From Verrucomicrobiota bacterium (GTDB taxonomy: Bacteria > Verrucomicrobiota > Verrucomicrobiia > Chthoniobacterales > JAFAMB01), in NCBI GenBank assembly GCA_019239825.1, contig JAFAZK010000323.1:1-50427 (forward strand): a DNA stretch of 50,427 nucleotides. Reading direction: 5' to 3'. The position numbers and the translations under genes were made by a program. This document shows positions 17,034 through 25,646 of this stretch, one piece after another; within the stretch, counting starts at the first letter, position 1, and every line of letters begins with the position of its first letter. The notes under the pieces were generated by a model that worked only from the letters and a program-made list of their open reading frames with translations, did no database searches and had not been told where the DNA came from.

Positions 17034-19169
17034 CTAGCCCCCAAACAACTTCTTCACCGAATCCAAAAATCGCTGTCGAAGATTATTCCCGTTATCGGCC
17101 GGCTCTGAATTTGGATTAATCGGTTCACCCTTGTGTACCTGGCAGTTCTGCGAGGGGACCATCGACTGCGGCAAAGTGATCTGGTAGGCGGTCCCGGCTG
17201 CTCGACATTCATCGGTCGCGATCGCATTCGATACCGAACAGAGTTGCACCTGAAGCACCGGTTCAGGCGGAGTAAACTCACCATCCGGGTATTTCGTCCG
17301 GGAAGCTTTCTCGATAATCTTTACCCAGATGGGCAAGGCAAGCGCTGCGCCATACCCGCGCTGTTCGATCGTCTGAGGCTGATCAAATCCGACCCAAACC
17401 CCGCAAGTTAACGAGTTAGTGAACCCCACAAACCAAGCATCTTTGTAATCGTCGGTCGTGCCCGTCTTGCCAGCCGCCGTTCGATCTAATCCCAAGGATT
17501 TAGCAGATGCCGCTGTGCCGCGGGACAGAACGCCTTCCAAAGTCTCTGCCATCATCCAAGAAATCGCCGGCTTCAAAGTCTGGCGCTGCAGCGGGTGCGC
17601 TTGGTAAAGCACCCGTCCTTGTTTATCGTCGATCCGCTCGATTAAATAAGGCTCACGCCGCACGCCTCCGGATGGGAAAGCGGTATAGGCTGCAGTCACA
17701 TCTTTTAGAGTGGCGCCGAATGCGCCCAGATAAATCGAGGGCAACTTGGGAATGTTGTTCCCGAGACCAGCCTCAGTCAGGAGGGATTGTACTTTGCCAA
17801 GGCCAACCCGCTCAGCCACTCGAATCGTCATCGTGTTTCTCGAGAAGATGAGGCCGTCTCGCAGGGGCAATGTGCCGCGACTGGAGCCGTCCGAATTTCC
17901 CGGGCTCCAACGCGGAGCTTCTGGCACTTCCCCGGTCCGGATAGGATCGTCACTGATTTGCGAACCGGGAAACAAGCCGCTTTCATAACCAGCGGCGTAG
18001 ATAAACGGTTTGGCAGTCGAGCCGACCGATCGAACAGCCTGCAATGCCCGATCGAATTTGCTATCCTTATAATCGCGTCCTCCCACAATAGCGCGGATGC
18101 CGCCACTATGGTTATCGATCACTAACGCTGCGCCCTGAAGGTACGGCGTTCCCTCTTCGTTGGTTCGATCATTCTCCGTGTAAGCGCTCTTACGGGGATG
18201 TTTATAATCCGACTTGTCCTCGATCTGAGTCAGAAAACTGTCGACAGCGGAATCCGCTGCCAGCTGCAATGCGGGGTCGAGCGTCGTATAGATCTTGAGG
18301 CCGCCGCTATCGATTTCGTCCTGCGACACAATCCCTTGGAGCTCGTGGTACAGCGCATCCATCGCGTAGTTCTGTTGTGGGACGGACGACTTTTTCCCGC
18401 TGGTCTTTAATGGTGTGGCTTTCGCAGCCTGTTCATCCGAGGTCGAGATGTAGCCGAGTTCTGCCATGCGATCTAGCACCTCGTTGCGTTGAGTGACGGC
18501 GCCGCTCGGGTTGTTAATCGGGGAATAACGGTTGGGGCTTCGAATCAGACCCGCTAAGGTGGCCGCCTCTGCTAAATTCACCTGCGCAGCCGACTTTCCG
18601 AAATATGCGCGCGCTGCGGCTTCTAACCCGTAATAACCCGATCCGAAATAGATTCGATTTGTGTAATAATCAAGAATCTGGTCTTTGGAGAACGTAAGTT
18701 CGATTCGGAGCGCCATGAATGCTTCCAGGATCTTTCGGCTAAGATCGCGTTTTCCCAAGTCGAAGCTATTTCGAGCTAGTTGTTGCGTAATGGTGCTTCC
18801 GCCTTGCAACAGCATGAAATGACTCAAGTTGCTGGTGAAAGCGCGTGACACGCCGACAATATCAACGCCGTGGTGTTCGTAAAACCGTGAATCTTCTCTA
18901 GCCAGAAGCGCTTTTTTGAAGAGCGGCGATATTTGGTTCACGTTCACCAGAATCCGATTTTCGCCGTAGAGCCGGCTGTAAACATTCCCATCTACGTCGT
19001 AAATCCAGCATCGCTCTGGAATGTGGCCGACTTGGCGTAGGTCGAAAGAAAGCGACCAGCCAAGATAGACTGCCACCACCAAGCCGACGGCGACGAGTCC
19101 TTCCACGATCAATGCAAACAGGAATCGGCTTATAAACCCAAACGTCAAGAACGTACCCCGCACACTCAT
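17034..19169 (-). CDS. Class A penicillin-binding protein (PBP1A-like)
   Basis: Bifunctional peptidoglycan synthase: a GT51 transglycosylase polymerises lipid II and a transpeptidase cross-links it, in the periplasm. The 711-residue product has one N-terminal membrane span (about 11-36), GT51 motifs REDSRFYEHHG (residues 91-101) and GGSTITQQLARNSF (123-136), and transpeptidase motifs SVGSTAKPF (SxxK), SRNTMT (SxN) and KTGTTDDYKDAWFVGFT (KTG). It ends soon after the transpeptidase domain with a short cysteine-bearing tail (VQLCSVSNAIATDECRAAG). It lies 7 bases after trmD, so the two are probably co-transcribed. Confidence 0.95.
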   Translation of the reverse strand: MSVRGTFLTFGFISRFLFALIVEGLVAVGLVVAVYLGWSLSFDLRQVGHIPERCWIYDVDGNVYSRLYGENRILVNVNQISPLFKKALLAREDSRFYEHHGVDIVGVSRAFTSNLSHFMLLQGGSTITQQLARNSFDLGKRDLSRKILEAFMALRIELTFSKDQILDYYTNRIYFGSGYYGLEAAARAYFGKSAAQVNLAEAATLAGLIRSPNRYSPINNPSGAVTQRNEVLDRMAELGYISTSDEQAAKATPLKTSGKKSSVPQQNYAMDALYHELQGIVSQDEIDSGGLKIYTTLDPALQLAADSAVDSFLTQIEDKSDYKHPRKSAYTENDRTNEEGTPYLQGAALVIDNHSGGIRAIVGGRDYKDSKFDRALQAVRSVGSTAKPFIYAAGYESGLFPGSQISDDPIRTGEVPEAPRWSPGNSDGSSRGTLPLRDGLIFSRNTMTIRVAERVGLGKVQSLLTEAGLGNNIPKLPSIYLGAFGATLKDVTAAYTAFPSGGVRREPYLIERIDDKQGRVLYQAHPLQRQTLKPAISWMMAETLEGVLSRGTAASAKSLGLDRTAAGKTGTTDDYKDAWFVGFTNSLTCGVWVGFDQPQTIEQRGYGAALALPIWVKIIEKASRTKYPDGEFTPPEPVLQVQLCSVSNAIATDECRAAGTAYQITLPQSMVPSQNCQVHKGEPINPNSEPADNGNNLRQRFLDSVKKLFGG

Positions 19170-19176
19170 TAGGGTC

Positions 19177-19986
19177 CTAGTTTTCTTCGTTCACCGCTGA
19201 CTGGGGAGATGCAATCGTTCCCGGCTTGCCAGACGTAGCCTCCCGGCTTGCTTGACGTAACCTCTCGGAGTCTAAATGACGAGGCGGACTCTGGAGTTTA
19301 GACGATGGGCCTAAGTCTGGTGCTAGATCAGGTCGCCGCTCAACGGTGCGTTTAACTGCTTCCGCTCTGCGCCACGCTTCAATAGCGGCGTGATTCCCGG
19401 AAAGTAAGATCTCAGGTACCTTCAGGCCCCGGAAGTCCGCGGGTCTGGTGTAATGGGGATATTCCAGAAGCCCATCACTGAAAGACTCATCTGTGGCCGA
19501 GTCCGCTTCACCGAGAACACCGGGAATCAAGCGGGCAACCGCATCGACGACCACTGTCGCGGCAATCGCGCCGTTGGTTAGAATATAATCTCCGATCGAT
19601 AATTCCTCATCGACCAAGTGGTCGGCCACGCGTTGATCGACCCCTTCATAATGCCCGCACACGAATAGGAGATGGGACTTTTCCGCTAACTCTTGAGCCT
19701 TCTGTTGAGTCAAACGCCGGCCCGTTGCTGACATCAGGATTACGTGAGACCCGGGCCGCCGGATAGCTTCTACAGCTGCGAAGATTGGCTCCGCTTTCAT
19801 CACCATACCCGGGCCGCCACCATAAGGCGGTTCATCGGTCACGCGATGCTTCCCACTCGCCCATTGCCGCAGATCAAGACACCGTACCTGGATCAGGCGG
19901 TTCTCTTGAGCCTTTCCCAATATGCTTTCTGAGAAAGCTCCTTCACAGAGGCCTGGGAAAAGTGTCAGGATATCGAACTCAATCAT
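19177..19986 (-). CDS. trmD: tRNA (guanine-37-N1)-methyltransferase
   Basis: Methylates G37 next to the anticodon using SAM, preventing +1 frameshifts. The trefoil-knot family signatures are present: MIEFDILTLFPGLCEGAFSES, DEPPYGGGPGMVMKAEPI, FVCGHYEGVDQRV, EELSIGDYILTNGAIAA and HYTRPADFRGLKVPEILLSGNH. I chose the start at 19986, where the family begins (MIEFDILTLFPG); a longer frame reaches 20109 but its extra 41 residues are not family-like. A tail of about 40 polar residues follows the domain. The usual rpsP-rimM-rplS neighbours are absent from this window. Confidence 0.96.
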   Translation of the reverse strand: MIEFDILTLFPGLCEGAFSESILGKAQENRLIQVRCLDLRQWASGKHRVTDEPPYGGGPGMVMKAEPIFAAVEAIRRPGSHVILMSATGRRLTQQKAQELAEKSHLLFVCGHYEGVDQRVADHLVDEELSIGDYILTNGAIAATVVVDAVARLIPGVLGEADSATDESFSDGLLEYPHYTRPADFRGLKVPEILLSGNHAAIEAWRRAEAVKRTVERRPDLAPDLGPSSKLQSPPRHLDSERLRQASREATSGKPGTIASPQSAVNEEN

Positions 19987-20133
19987 CAACGACCGAAAGT
20001 TTCCCTCTTTTGCGTGGAGAAGTCTATAGGGGAAACATCCGATAGGACGGCGCTTGGTGATCGCTACTAATGAACCACGGCGCCTCGCCTTATCGGCGAG
20101 GATAACCAATTTGCGATTGTCACCACTTCTCGT

Positions 20134-20238
20134 TTAGACAGACTTCGGGAGCGTGTGAGCATATTTATCCACGAGCTCCTTAGCCTCTCGACGAGCGTCA
20201 TTACAGCTTTGGTGATGTGTTGGAGTCCTAATCTTCAT
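20134..20238 (-). CDS. Small hypothetical protein, 34 residues
   Basis: A short frame starting MKIRTPTHHQSCNDARREAK and ending AHTLPKSV. It is preceded by AAGGAA eight bases before the ATG, a better ribosome binding site than many of the annotated genes here have. It is very basic and histidine-containing. No family recognised. It could be a chance frame in the 290-bp gap upstream of trmD. Confidence 0.35.
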   Translation of the reverse strand: MKIRTPTHHQSCNDARREAKELVDKYAHTLPKSV

Positions 20239-20474
20239 CGGTTGTTCCTTCTTGATCGCATGGATCAAGGCTTCTTGCCGATGAAGCAACTTCTTGGGGG
20301 TACACATCTTGGCCGCTAAAATAGCATCTCTTTGCCAAAAGCCAAGAAGGCAGATGGCGCGCCTCGCTGAATGATTTCCTGGGGCGCATCCAGCCTCGGG
20401 TGCGGGCACTTTTGGCGATCAGCCCCTTTTCTCCGATTGATTTGGCCGACCCTTCACGCAAGTTTCTCAAAAAA

Positions 20475-20972
20475 ATGGACCTTAGCCTCGATCTCGAAAA
20501 AATTGAGCTTCAAGAAAGCGAATTGATCTTTTCCAAGTTTGACTTTGAGATCGCTTGGCAAATTGGCGCTCGATTGCGTGATATCGGAATCACTCGCCGT
20601 TTCCCCATTGTTGTTGACGTAAGATATTTTGGCCAGCCGCTCTTTTATAGCGCATTGCCGGGCAGCGTTCCCGACAACGCAGAATGGATCCGGAGAAAGA
20701 GTAATACGGTTGCGCGGTTTCACCGTAGTTCTTATCGAGTTGGCTTAACGCTACAGCAGGACGGAACTACTCTGTTAGACCGCTATGCATTGGCGTCCAC
20801 CGACTACGCATCTCACGGAGGGGCGTTCCCCGTACACGTCAAAGACGCCGGCGTAATTGGCTCCATCGGTGTCTCAGGTCTTCCTCAAAGAGACGATCAC
20901 GAGTTAGTCGTCGAAGCTCTTTGCCTTGCTCTCAACCGCGACTACGCTTCTCTCGCGCTCCCAAAAGCGTGA
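20475..20972 (+). CDS. UPF0303 / HbpS-GlcG-like (DUF336 superfamily) protein
   Basis: The 165-residue product matches the UPF0303 family strongly: AWQIGARLRDIG, FPIVVDVRYFGQPLFYSALPG, DNAEWIRRKSNTVARFHRSSYRVGL, DYASHGGAFPVHV, GVIGSIGVSGLPQRDDHELV. Relatives of this fold (HbpS, GlcG) bind heme or cobalamin-type ligands, but UPF0303 has no assigned role. I prefer the ATG at 20475 because it gives the usual family length; a GTG at 20400 would add 25 residues. It is followed by a hairpin-forming repeat at 20978. Confidence 0.88.
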   Translation: MDLSLDLEKIELQESELIFSKFDFEIAWQIGARLRDIGITRRFPIVVDVRYFGQPLFYSALPGSVPDNAEWIRRKSNTVARFHRSSYRVGLTLQQDGTTLLDRYALASTDYASHGGAFPVHVKDAGVIGSIGVSGLPQRDDHELVVEALCLALNRDYASLALPKA

Positions 20973-20977
20973 GCCGG

Positions 20978-21056
20978 AGAGTTTTAGGTTATGGGTTTTA
21001 GGTTCGCCGTTTTAAGTTACAGGCTGGTCACCGGCCAGCCTAGAACCTAAAACTCT
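20978..21056. terminator. Long hairpin with TTTTAGGTT word arms
   Basis: AGAGTTTTAGGTT (20978-20990) is perfectly inverted at 21044-21056. The core AGGCTGG (21021-21027) pairs with CCAGCCT (21035-21041). It lies six bases after a stop codon and before the next gene on the same strand, so it may terminate transcription, though a T-run is lacking. The repeated GGGTTTTAGGTT word makes it another member of the low-complexity palindromes in this window. Confidence 0.6.
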
Positions 21057-21095
21057 GATTCGTTGACGGCTCTCCCGGCGTTGGTACCTTGTCTC

Positions 21096-21722
21096 ATGGC
21101 TGACTCCGTATCCTCAGCCGTATCGAGGCGTGAATTTCTTTATTCCGTCGCGGTTGCCGCCGCACCGGTCGCGTTCCTCGCTCAGGTTCGATCAAGCTTC
21201 GGTCAGGATACCGGCTCTGTACTATTGGAACCTACGCCTGCTGTGGGTGACGATGACCTCGAAGTGACGCCACAGGAAACGATCGGCCCGGCATTTAAGC
21301 CGGACTCGCCATTAAAGAATAACTTTCGTGAATCGGGCGTTACCGGCGTTCCCGTGACCCTGACCGGATTTGTACTCGATCGGAAAGGAAAGCCGATAAA
21401 GGGGGCGATGCTCGACTTTTGGCATGCCGATGCCGATGGCCAATACGATTTCAGCGGCTTTCATTGTCGAGGGCATCAGTTCACTGAGGTTAGTGGCAGG
21501 TACGAGCTGCAAACTGTTCTCCCTGGCGTCTATCCGGGCAGAACCCGGCATTATCATGTCCAGCTACAAGCCACACCGGGCCCGATTCTCACGACCCAGC
21601 TCTATTTCCCCGGGGAGCCGCGCAATTCCTCTGATTTCCTCTTCCGCCGGGAGCTGTTACTGAATATTCGTGATACGAGTCAGGGCCGCCTCGCTAACTT
21701 CAATTTTGTGCTCGAGACTTAG
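21096..21722 (+). CDS. Exported intradiol ring-cleavage dioxygenase-like protein
   Basis: The 208-residue product starts with a Tat-like signal (SRREFLYSVAVAAAPVAFLA) carrying the twin arginine. A protocatechuate/catechol dioxygenase fold follows: TPQETIGPAF, a beta-sandwich segment VPVTLTGFVLDRKGKPIKGAMLDFWHADADGQYD, then YPGRTRHYHVQL, which holds the likely iron ligands Tyr, His and His. A first tyrosine is offered by GQYD. Tat export fits a cofactor-loaded metalloenzyme. The substrate is unknown; secreted relatives act on aromatic diols or are of unknown use. I chose ATG 21096 over an upstream TTG at 21063. No aromatic catabolic genes are adjacent. Confidence 0.87.
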   Translation: MADSVSSAVSRREFLYSVAVAAAPVAFLAQVRSSFGQDTGSVLLEPTPAVGDDDLEVTPQETIGPAFKPDSPLKNNFRESGVTGVPVTLTGFVLDRKGKPIKGAMLDFWHADADGQYDFSGFHCRGHQFTEVSGRYELQTVLPGVYPGRTRHYHVQLQATPGPILTTQLYFPGEPRNSSDFLFRRELLLNIRDTSQGRLANFNFVLET

Positions 21723-22276
21723 CGTGAGAAGTGATTACTGATCGCTGCACTGGTGGGGCGAGGCTCCCGCAGGATTTTGGAGTTTTTCCGAAGAAATAAG
21801 TCTTCGCGGTAGAGGCTATTGTGGCTAGGCCGACAGACGTGCCGAGCCGGGAGCTAGTGTCCTGTTCACGAAATAACTGGCCTTTCGCCGCCGCCCAGTT
21901 GGCTGTTTTTCAAGGCGCGAACGACGAGCATATCTGAATTGATACGTAAGGAGTGAGCAACGCGGAAAAACAGCCAACTGGGCACGGCCCGGAGGGTTGC
22001 GTTGAAAATGGGCAGGCGGCCGCGTTGCTCGTCGGTCACGTATCGATTCAGATATGCTCCCTCCTCGCGCCTTGCCGACGGCCCATTTTGAACGCAACGA
22101 AAGGCCAGTTATTTCGTGAACAGGACACAAGCGCTGCAACACGGCGCGGCGCACGTTTTGTCCTATCAGCACGATTCAGCACAATAGAATTCGCGGCCCT
22201 GCGAATGCGTTGAGTTATTCGGGAGCCTCGCCCTCACCAACCACCTCTCACTAATCACTTCTCACATCTCACGCTA
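21719..22276. repeat. R1 element interrupted by a second palindromic element
   Basis: The outermost words TTAGCGTGAGAAGTGATTA (21719-21737) are inverted, with a small insertion, at 22252-22276. The R1 terminal arms are TGGTGGGGCGAGGCTCCCG (21751-21769) and CGGGAGCCTCGCCCTCACCA (22220-22239). The inner R1 hairpin arms (GTGCCGAGCCG near 21840; CGGCGCGGCGCAC near 22143) are separated not by a short loop, as in the copy at 11843, but by the 270-bp element at 21858-22127. This looks like one mobile element nested in the loop of another. Confidence 0.85.
21858..22127. repeat. Interlocked palindromic element (two hairpins with complementary loops)
   Basis: Segment order is A-B-C-B'-D-C'-D'-A'. A (21858-21887) and A' (22098-22127) are perfect 30-bp inverts. 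B (21894-21910) and B' (21966-21982) are perfect 17-bp inverts around C. D (21996-22013) and D' (22081-22098) are 18-bp inverts with one mismatch around C'. C (21911-21965) and C' (22020-22074) are themselves inverted, about 43 of 55 matching. Two hairpins B and D therefore present loops complementary to each other, closed by stem A. No gene is evident inside. Confidence 0.88.
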
Positions 22277-22381
22277 AGCCTGTATCTTTCCCTTGTGGCC
22301 GAGCGTCTTAATGCGAAATGTCGTCGGGTCCTTGCTAAGATGCCCATGCTGCCAAAAGCCGCCAAAAAACGAACAGAGACT

Positions 22382-23473
22382 ATGAAATATTGGATTAGGA
22401 TCCCGGTCGCCCTTCTCATCTTTCTTCTAGTGATTAGAAGCGCTTCGGGGCAGAATAGCCGGCTGGCCACCGCCTCGGACGTTGCCCGTTATCTTGCGGG
22501 CATGCCGGTATCGGATGGTTCGCCGCTAGCCGCACTGACTCGGGATCCCCAATGGTTGGCGCATTCCAACGCCATGAATCAGTCGTTTGCCAAAATGGAA
22601 ACGCGCCAACTGAGTAACATCCGTACGTGGCGGGAAACGATGCTGAACCCGGTCATCGCCCCCAATCGGGTATGCCTCTACCTTTTCGGAGGTCCAGACT
22701 TTTTGTATGCCAATGCGTTTTTCCCGGACGCTGCTGCTTACGTTTTGCAGGGGTTGGAGACGGTTGATTCAATGCCCGATCTGCTGACGCTTCCAGCCCA
22801 AGCGCTCGACGGTACGCTTCAGAACATTCAGATCTCCCTGAACAACGCTCTCAACTATACTTACTTTGAAACCAAGGACATGCGGGAAGACTTCGCCAGG
22901 TCCCAGTTAAAGGGCGTCTTACCGATCTTGTTCGTCTTTATTGCTAGATCCGGGCTGTCGATCGCGAAAGTCGATTATATTTCGTTGGCGCCGAACGGAG
23001 CCGTTATCGACGGTTTCCGCTCTGGAACGCGCGGAGTTAGAATGCTCTTGGATGATCCGCGGACCGGACGAGAAAAGAGCTTGTACTATTTCACGGCGGA
23101 CCTCGCCAATGGCTCAATGAGCCCTGGTATCCTGCGTTTCTGCTCAAACTTGGGACCGACCAATTCGTTTCTCAAAGCGGCTTCCTACTTGATGCACGAA
23201 GACAGTTTCAGCACCGTCCGCAACCTTTTGCTGGGTGTAAGCGCCGCTATCGTACAAGATGATTCTGGCATTCCTATTCGCTATCTGACTTCTGATCGTT
23301 GGACCCTAAGGTTTTTCGGCTCCTACGGAGGTCCCATTGAGCTCTTCAAGAAATATTATCAAACCGACCTGTCTGAGGACTACGCTCGCAATAATCCCAA
23401 ACCGTTAACATTCGGTTTCGGCTATCAAATTAACCGGCGCACCTCGAATTTGATCGTAGCCGTAAGGCATTAG
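22382..23473 (+). CDS. Secreted or periplasmic protein of unknown function
   Basis: A 363-residue protein with a clear Sec signal (MKYWIRIPVALLIFLLVIRS, cleavage near SASG-QN). I know no family for the mature part. Recognisable stretches are SDGSPLAALTRDPQWLAHSNAMNQSF, VCLYLFGGPDFLYANAFFPDAAAYVLQGLE (a conserved-looking core with a possible FGGPD loop) and FGSYGGPIELFKKYYQTDL. No lipobox and no second membrane span is seen. I chose the ATG at 22382 so that the signal peptide is N-terminal; a longer frame starts at 22295. It is not in an obvious operon. Confidence 0.75.
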   Translation: MKYWIRIPVALLIFLLVIRSASGQNSRLATASDVARYLAGMPVSDGSPLAALTRDPQWLAHSNAMNQSFAKMETRQLSNIRTWRETMLNPVIAPNRVCLYLFGGPDFLYANAFFPDAAAYVLQGLETVDSMPDLLTLPAQALDGTLQNIQISLNNALNYTYFETKDMREDFARSQLKGVLPILFVFIARSGLSIAKVDYISLAPNGAVIDGFRSGTRGVRMLLDDPRTGREKSLYYFTADLANGSMSPGILRFCSNLGPTNSFLKAASYLMHEDSFSTVRNLLLGVSAAIVQDDSGIPIRYLTSDRWTLRFFGSYGGPIELFKKYYQTDLSEDYARNNPKPLTFGFGYQINRRTSNLIVAVRH

Positions 23474-23587
23474 AATGACAGATGACAAATAACAAATGAC
23501 AAATTTGGAAGTGGACGAAGTCGTCGCATAACGTGCGATCCTGGAACTCTTCTTCTTTTTGTCATTTGTCATCTCGCACTTGTCGTT
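23474..23587. repeat. Inverted AATGACAAAT word repeats
   Basis: AATGACAGATGACAAATAAC and following (23474-23503) is inverted, imperfectly, at about 23556-23587 (TTTTTGTCATTTGTCATCTC). The same vocabulary recurs at 23813-23845, where it supplies the final codons and stop of the DUF4260 gene, and at 34505-34545. The centre contains GACGAAGTCGTC and a small hairpin. Confidence 0.65.
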
Positions 23588-23601
23588 CTTAGACTGCCGG
23601 C

Positions 23602-23763
23602 ATGCCGCAGCCGAATCCACCACGAGGTCACGAGCCCAGAGAGATTAAACAGATAACCACACTGCCGACCGGAGAGATAGTCGCTCTGTGTACCGATAGC
23701 ACGGTCTGGGTTTACGCTGGCAGCAACTGGCGAAAGCTTCCGGATCTTGGCCAAGCGCCATGA
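23602..23763 (+). CDS. Small hypothetical protein, 53 residues
   Basis: A short frame starting MPQPNPPRGHEPREIKQITT and continuing LPTGEIVALCTDSTVWVY, then a final WRKLPDLGQAP. The middle reads like one beta-hairpin or propeller blade (GEIVALCTDSTVWVYAGSNW), and the codon choice resembles the neighbouring genes. It lies between two word repeats with no strong ribosome binding site. It may be a real small protein or the remnant of a larger beta-propeller protein. Confidence 0.45.
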   Translation: MPQPNPPRGHEPREIKQITTLPTGEIVALCTDSTVWVYAGSNWRKLPDLGQAP

Positions 23764-23822
23764 CAATTCTTGAGCTCTCCGGCTCATCCCTAGCCCTCCG
23801 ATGACGCCGCGTTTGTCATCTG

Positions 23823-24212
23823 TTAGTTGTCATTTGCCATTCTTCCGAGGTGCGTATCACCGAAACGGGTCGGATATTTGAGTCCGAATCCCAGCATGCG
23901 ATCCAGACCAATATGTGCGGTCCAGATGAGCGCATATGGTAACAGCCACAGCGACTTCGTGAGATAGGCGTAGGCCACTATCAGAAATGGTCCCACCAAC
24001 GTGTGGACCAGGTTGTAACAGACCGTTCCTAGTCGCGCGCCCCGTAGATAGCCTAACATCGCAAGATCGGGCACGAGCACTAACAGAATAAACAGAAGCC
24101 AACTGCCGTGGATCGCCTCAAAGAAGATGAGGCTGAGCGCAAGATCAAGGGCGCCTTCGATTCGGAGTAGAAGCGCTGGTTTCGTGAACACGCCCGAGCT
24201 TAAATGCAGCAA
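23823..24212 (-). CDS. DUF4260 integral membrane protein
   Basis: A 129-residue protein with four likely membrane spans. It has the DUF4260 pattern: LLRIEGALDLALSLIFF, LLVLVPDLAMLGYLRGARLGTVCYNLVHT and ALIWTAHIGLDRMLGFGLKYPTRFGDTHLG. Function unknown. The last residues (ANDN) and stop codon are written by the AATGACAAAT-type word repeat, so the repeat has become the 3' end of the gene. Confidence 0.9.
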   Translation of the reverse strand: MLHLSSGVFTKPALLLRIEGALDLALSLIFFEAIHGSWLLFILLVLVPDLAMLGYLRGARLGTVCYNLVHTLVGPFLIVAYAYLTKSLWLLPYALIWTAHIGLDRMLGFGLKYPTRFGDTHLGRMANDN

Positions 24213-24329
24213 TAAGAAAATAGCAAATCGGAGATAGCGAATGCGATGGTCACCGTCGCCATTTCTTACCGCGCCGATCCCTTTTCACCTCTCACCAATC
24301 ACTTCTCACAGGACGAGCAGGCGCTTGTC

Positions 24330-25457
24330 CTAAAGTGTCTGCGACAGCCAGGCAAACGCTTCCTTCTGCATCGCTCTATCAAACTTATGTGGCCCATCAT
24401 AGAAGCGTCCCACGTAGCGGTCGGGGTGGCCCGTCCGTTCATAATGAGAGTTAATCCGGTCATGAGCAGATTCCATCCCTTGCATGGTAAACAGCTGATC
24501 GCCCCGGTTGTATTGAACCAGCAGAGGTGAAGGTGCTCGACTCGCCGCCAGGTCCGGCCAATCGCCGATCGTGGCTAAGCCTGGAGGAAAGAACATCCAG
24601 GTATGCGGATCCACGTGATGATCTAGTAATTCCGAATGGGTTGTCATCATCCCGACCACAACCGCTGCTCCGATATCATCGCAGGTCGCCTGCAGGAGCG
24701 CAGCCCGGCAGCCGCCGCCGGATAATCCGATACATCCGCAAGGAGCTGACCTGACTTCAGAACGAGATCGCAAATACTGAAGCGCCGCCCGGTCCTCGAA
24801 ATTGACGACTCCAGCCAGACTGGTACCGAGCAGGGTACAATATTTAGCGACCAGATGTTCATGCCAGCGGGCGGCCACATTATATCGGTCAATCTCGTCG
24901 GTTGATTCCCTGCTTCTCTTTCGTCCACGCTCCCAGTCCTCAACTTGCCGGTGGATAGATCGGGGCATGGTTTCAAAAGGGAACCGGCGGCTGCCCCAAA
25001 GGAAGACGTCATGGACGAGTACAGCAAATCCTTGCTTGGCAAGCTCATTGGCGAAAGCGGTGCCTTCGTAGAGCTCTCCGCGGAGATGCTCAACGGCTTC
25101 CGGCGGTGGTTCTTTCCCATCCGCCATCTTCTCTTTTCCGAAGAACTTGAAACCGTCATGTCCATGCAGCGCCAAAATCCCGGGCAAGGGCTCATCAGGC
25201 CGCTCCGGTCTTAAGAACCAGGCTTGCGTTCGCGGTCCATATCCGACCGACCAGGATATTGCGTCACCGATCAGCCCATCGCGTTTCCAGGTTGTCTCGA
25301 TCTGGGGGTGTCCCGCGATTGCAGGAGAGTCGCTAAATCCGAGGGTTTTGGCGATGCGTCGCCTTGTCTCATCACCCGGTAAGGCGAGAGGGTATAAGCT
25401 GGCTTGCCTATTCGCCGCGTCAATCCAGTTGCTGTAAATACCGAGGTGTTCTTTCAT
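24330..25457 (-). CDS. Alpha/beta hydrolase of the dienelactone hydrolase / acetylxylan esterase type
   Basis: A 375-residue cytoplasmic alpha/beta hydrolase without a signal peptide. The nucleophile elbow is GLSGGG with Ser246. The candidate acid is Asp320 in QYNRGDQLF and the histidine is His357 in DGPHKFDRAM, all in the expected order. GILALHGHDGFKFFGKEKM is the oxyanion strand with a lid insertion after it. The closest type I can name is the DLH/AXE1-like hydrolases of Verrucomicrobia and Planctomycetes that act on sugar esters. Substrate unknown. It is a single gene, divergent from the CocE-type gene with a 189-bp shared promoter region. Confidence 0.85.
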   Translation of the reverse strand: MKEHLGIYSNWIDAANRQASLYPLALPGDETRRRIAKTLGFSDSPAIAGHPQIETTWKRDGLIGDAISWSVGYGPRTQAWFLRPERPDEPLPGILALHGHDGFKFFGKEKMADGKEPPPEAVEHLRGELYEGTAFANELAKQGFAVLVHDVFLWGSRRFPFETMPRSIHRQVEDWERGRKRSRESTDEIDRYNVAARWHEHLVAKYCTLLGTSLAGVVNFEDRAALQYLRSRSEVRSAPCGCIGLSGGGCRAALLQATCDDIGAAVVVGMMTTHSELLDHHVDPHTWMFFPPGLATIGDWPDLAASRAPSPLLVQYNRGDQLFTMQGMESAHDRINSHYERTGHPDRYVGRFYDGPHKFDRAMQKEAFAWLSQTL

Positions 25458-25646
25458 GCGAGATTCACTCGTTAAGCCGAACAGTTTAAAAATTTATCAT
25501 CTCCTATCTGTTCGGCGCCCACCGAATCATTTCGACTCCTGCTGACATAGGGTTGTCACTATCTTGACTAAGTTCGACTGTTCTTGTAGCCACCCATCAA
25601 CGTAGTTCCTCTGAAACGGTTGCAAGGAATCAACCTAAGGAAAATT

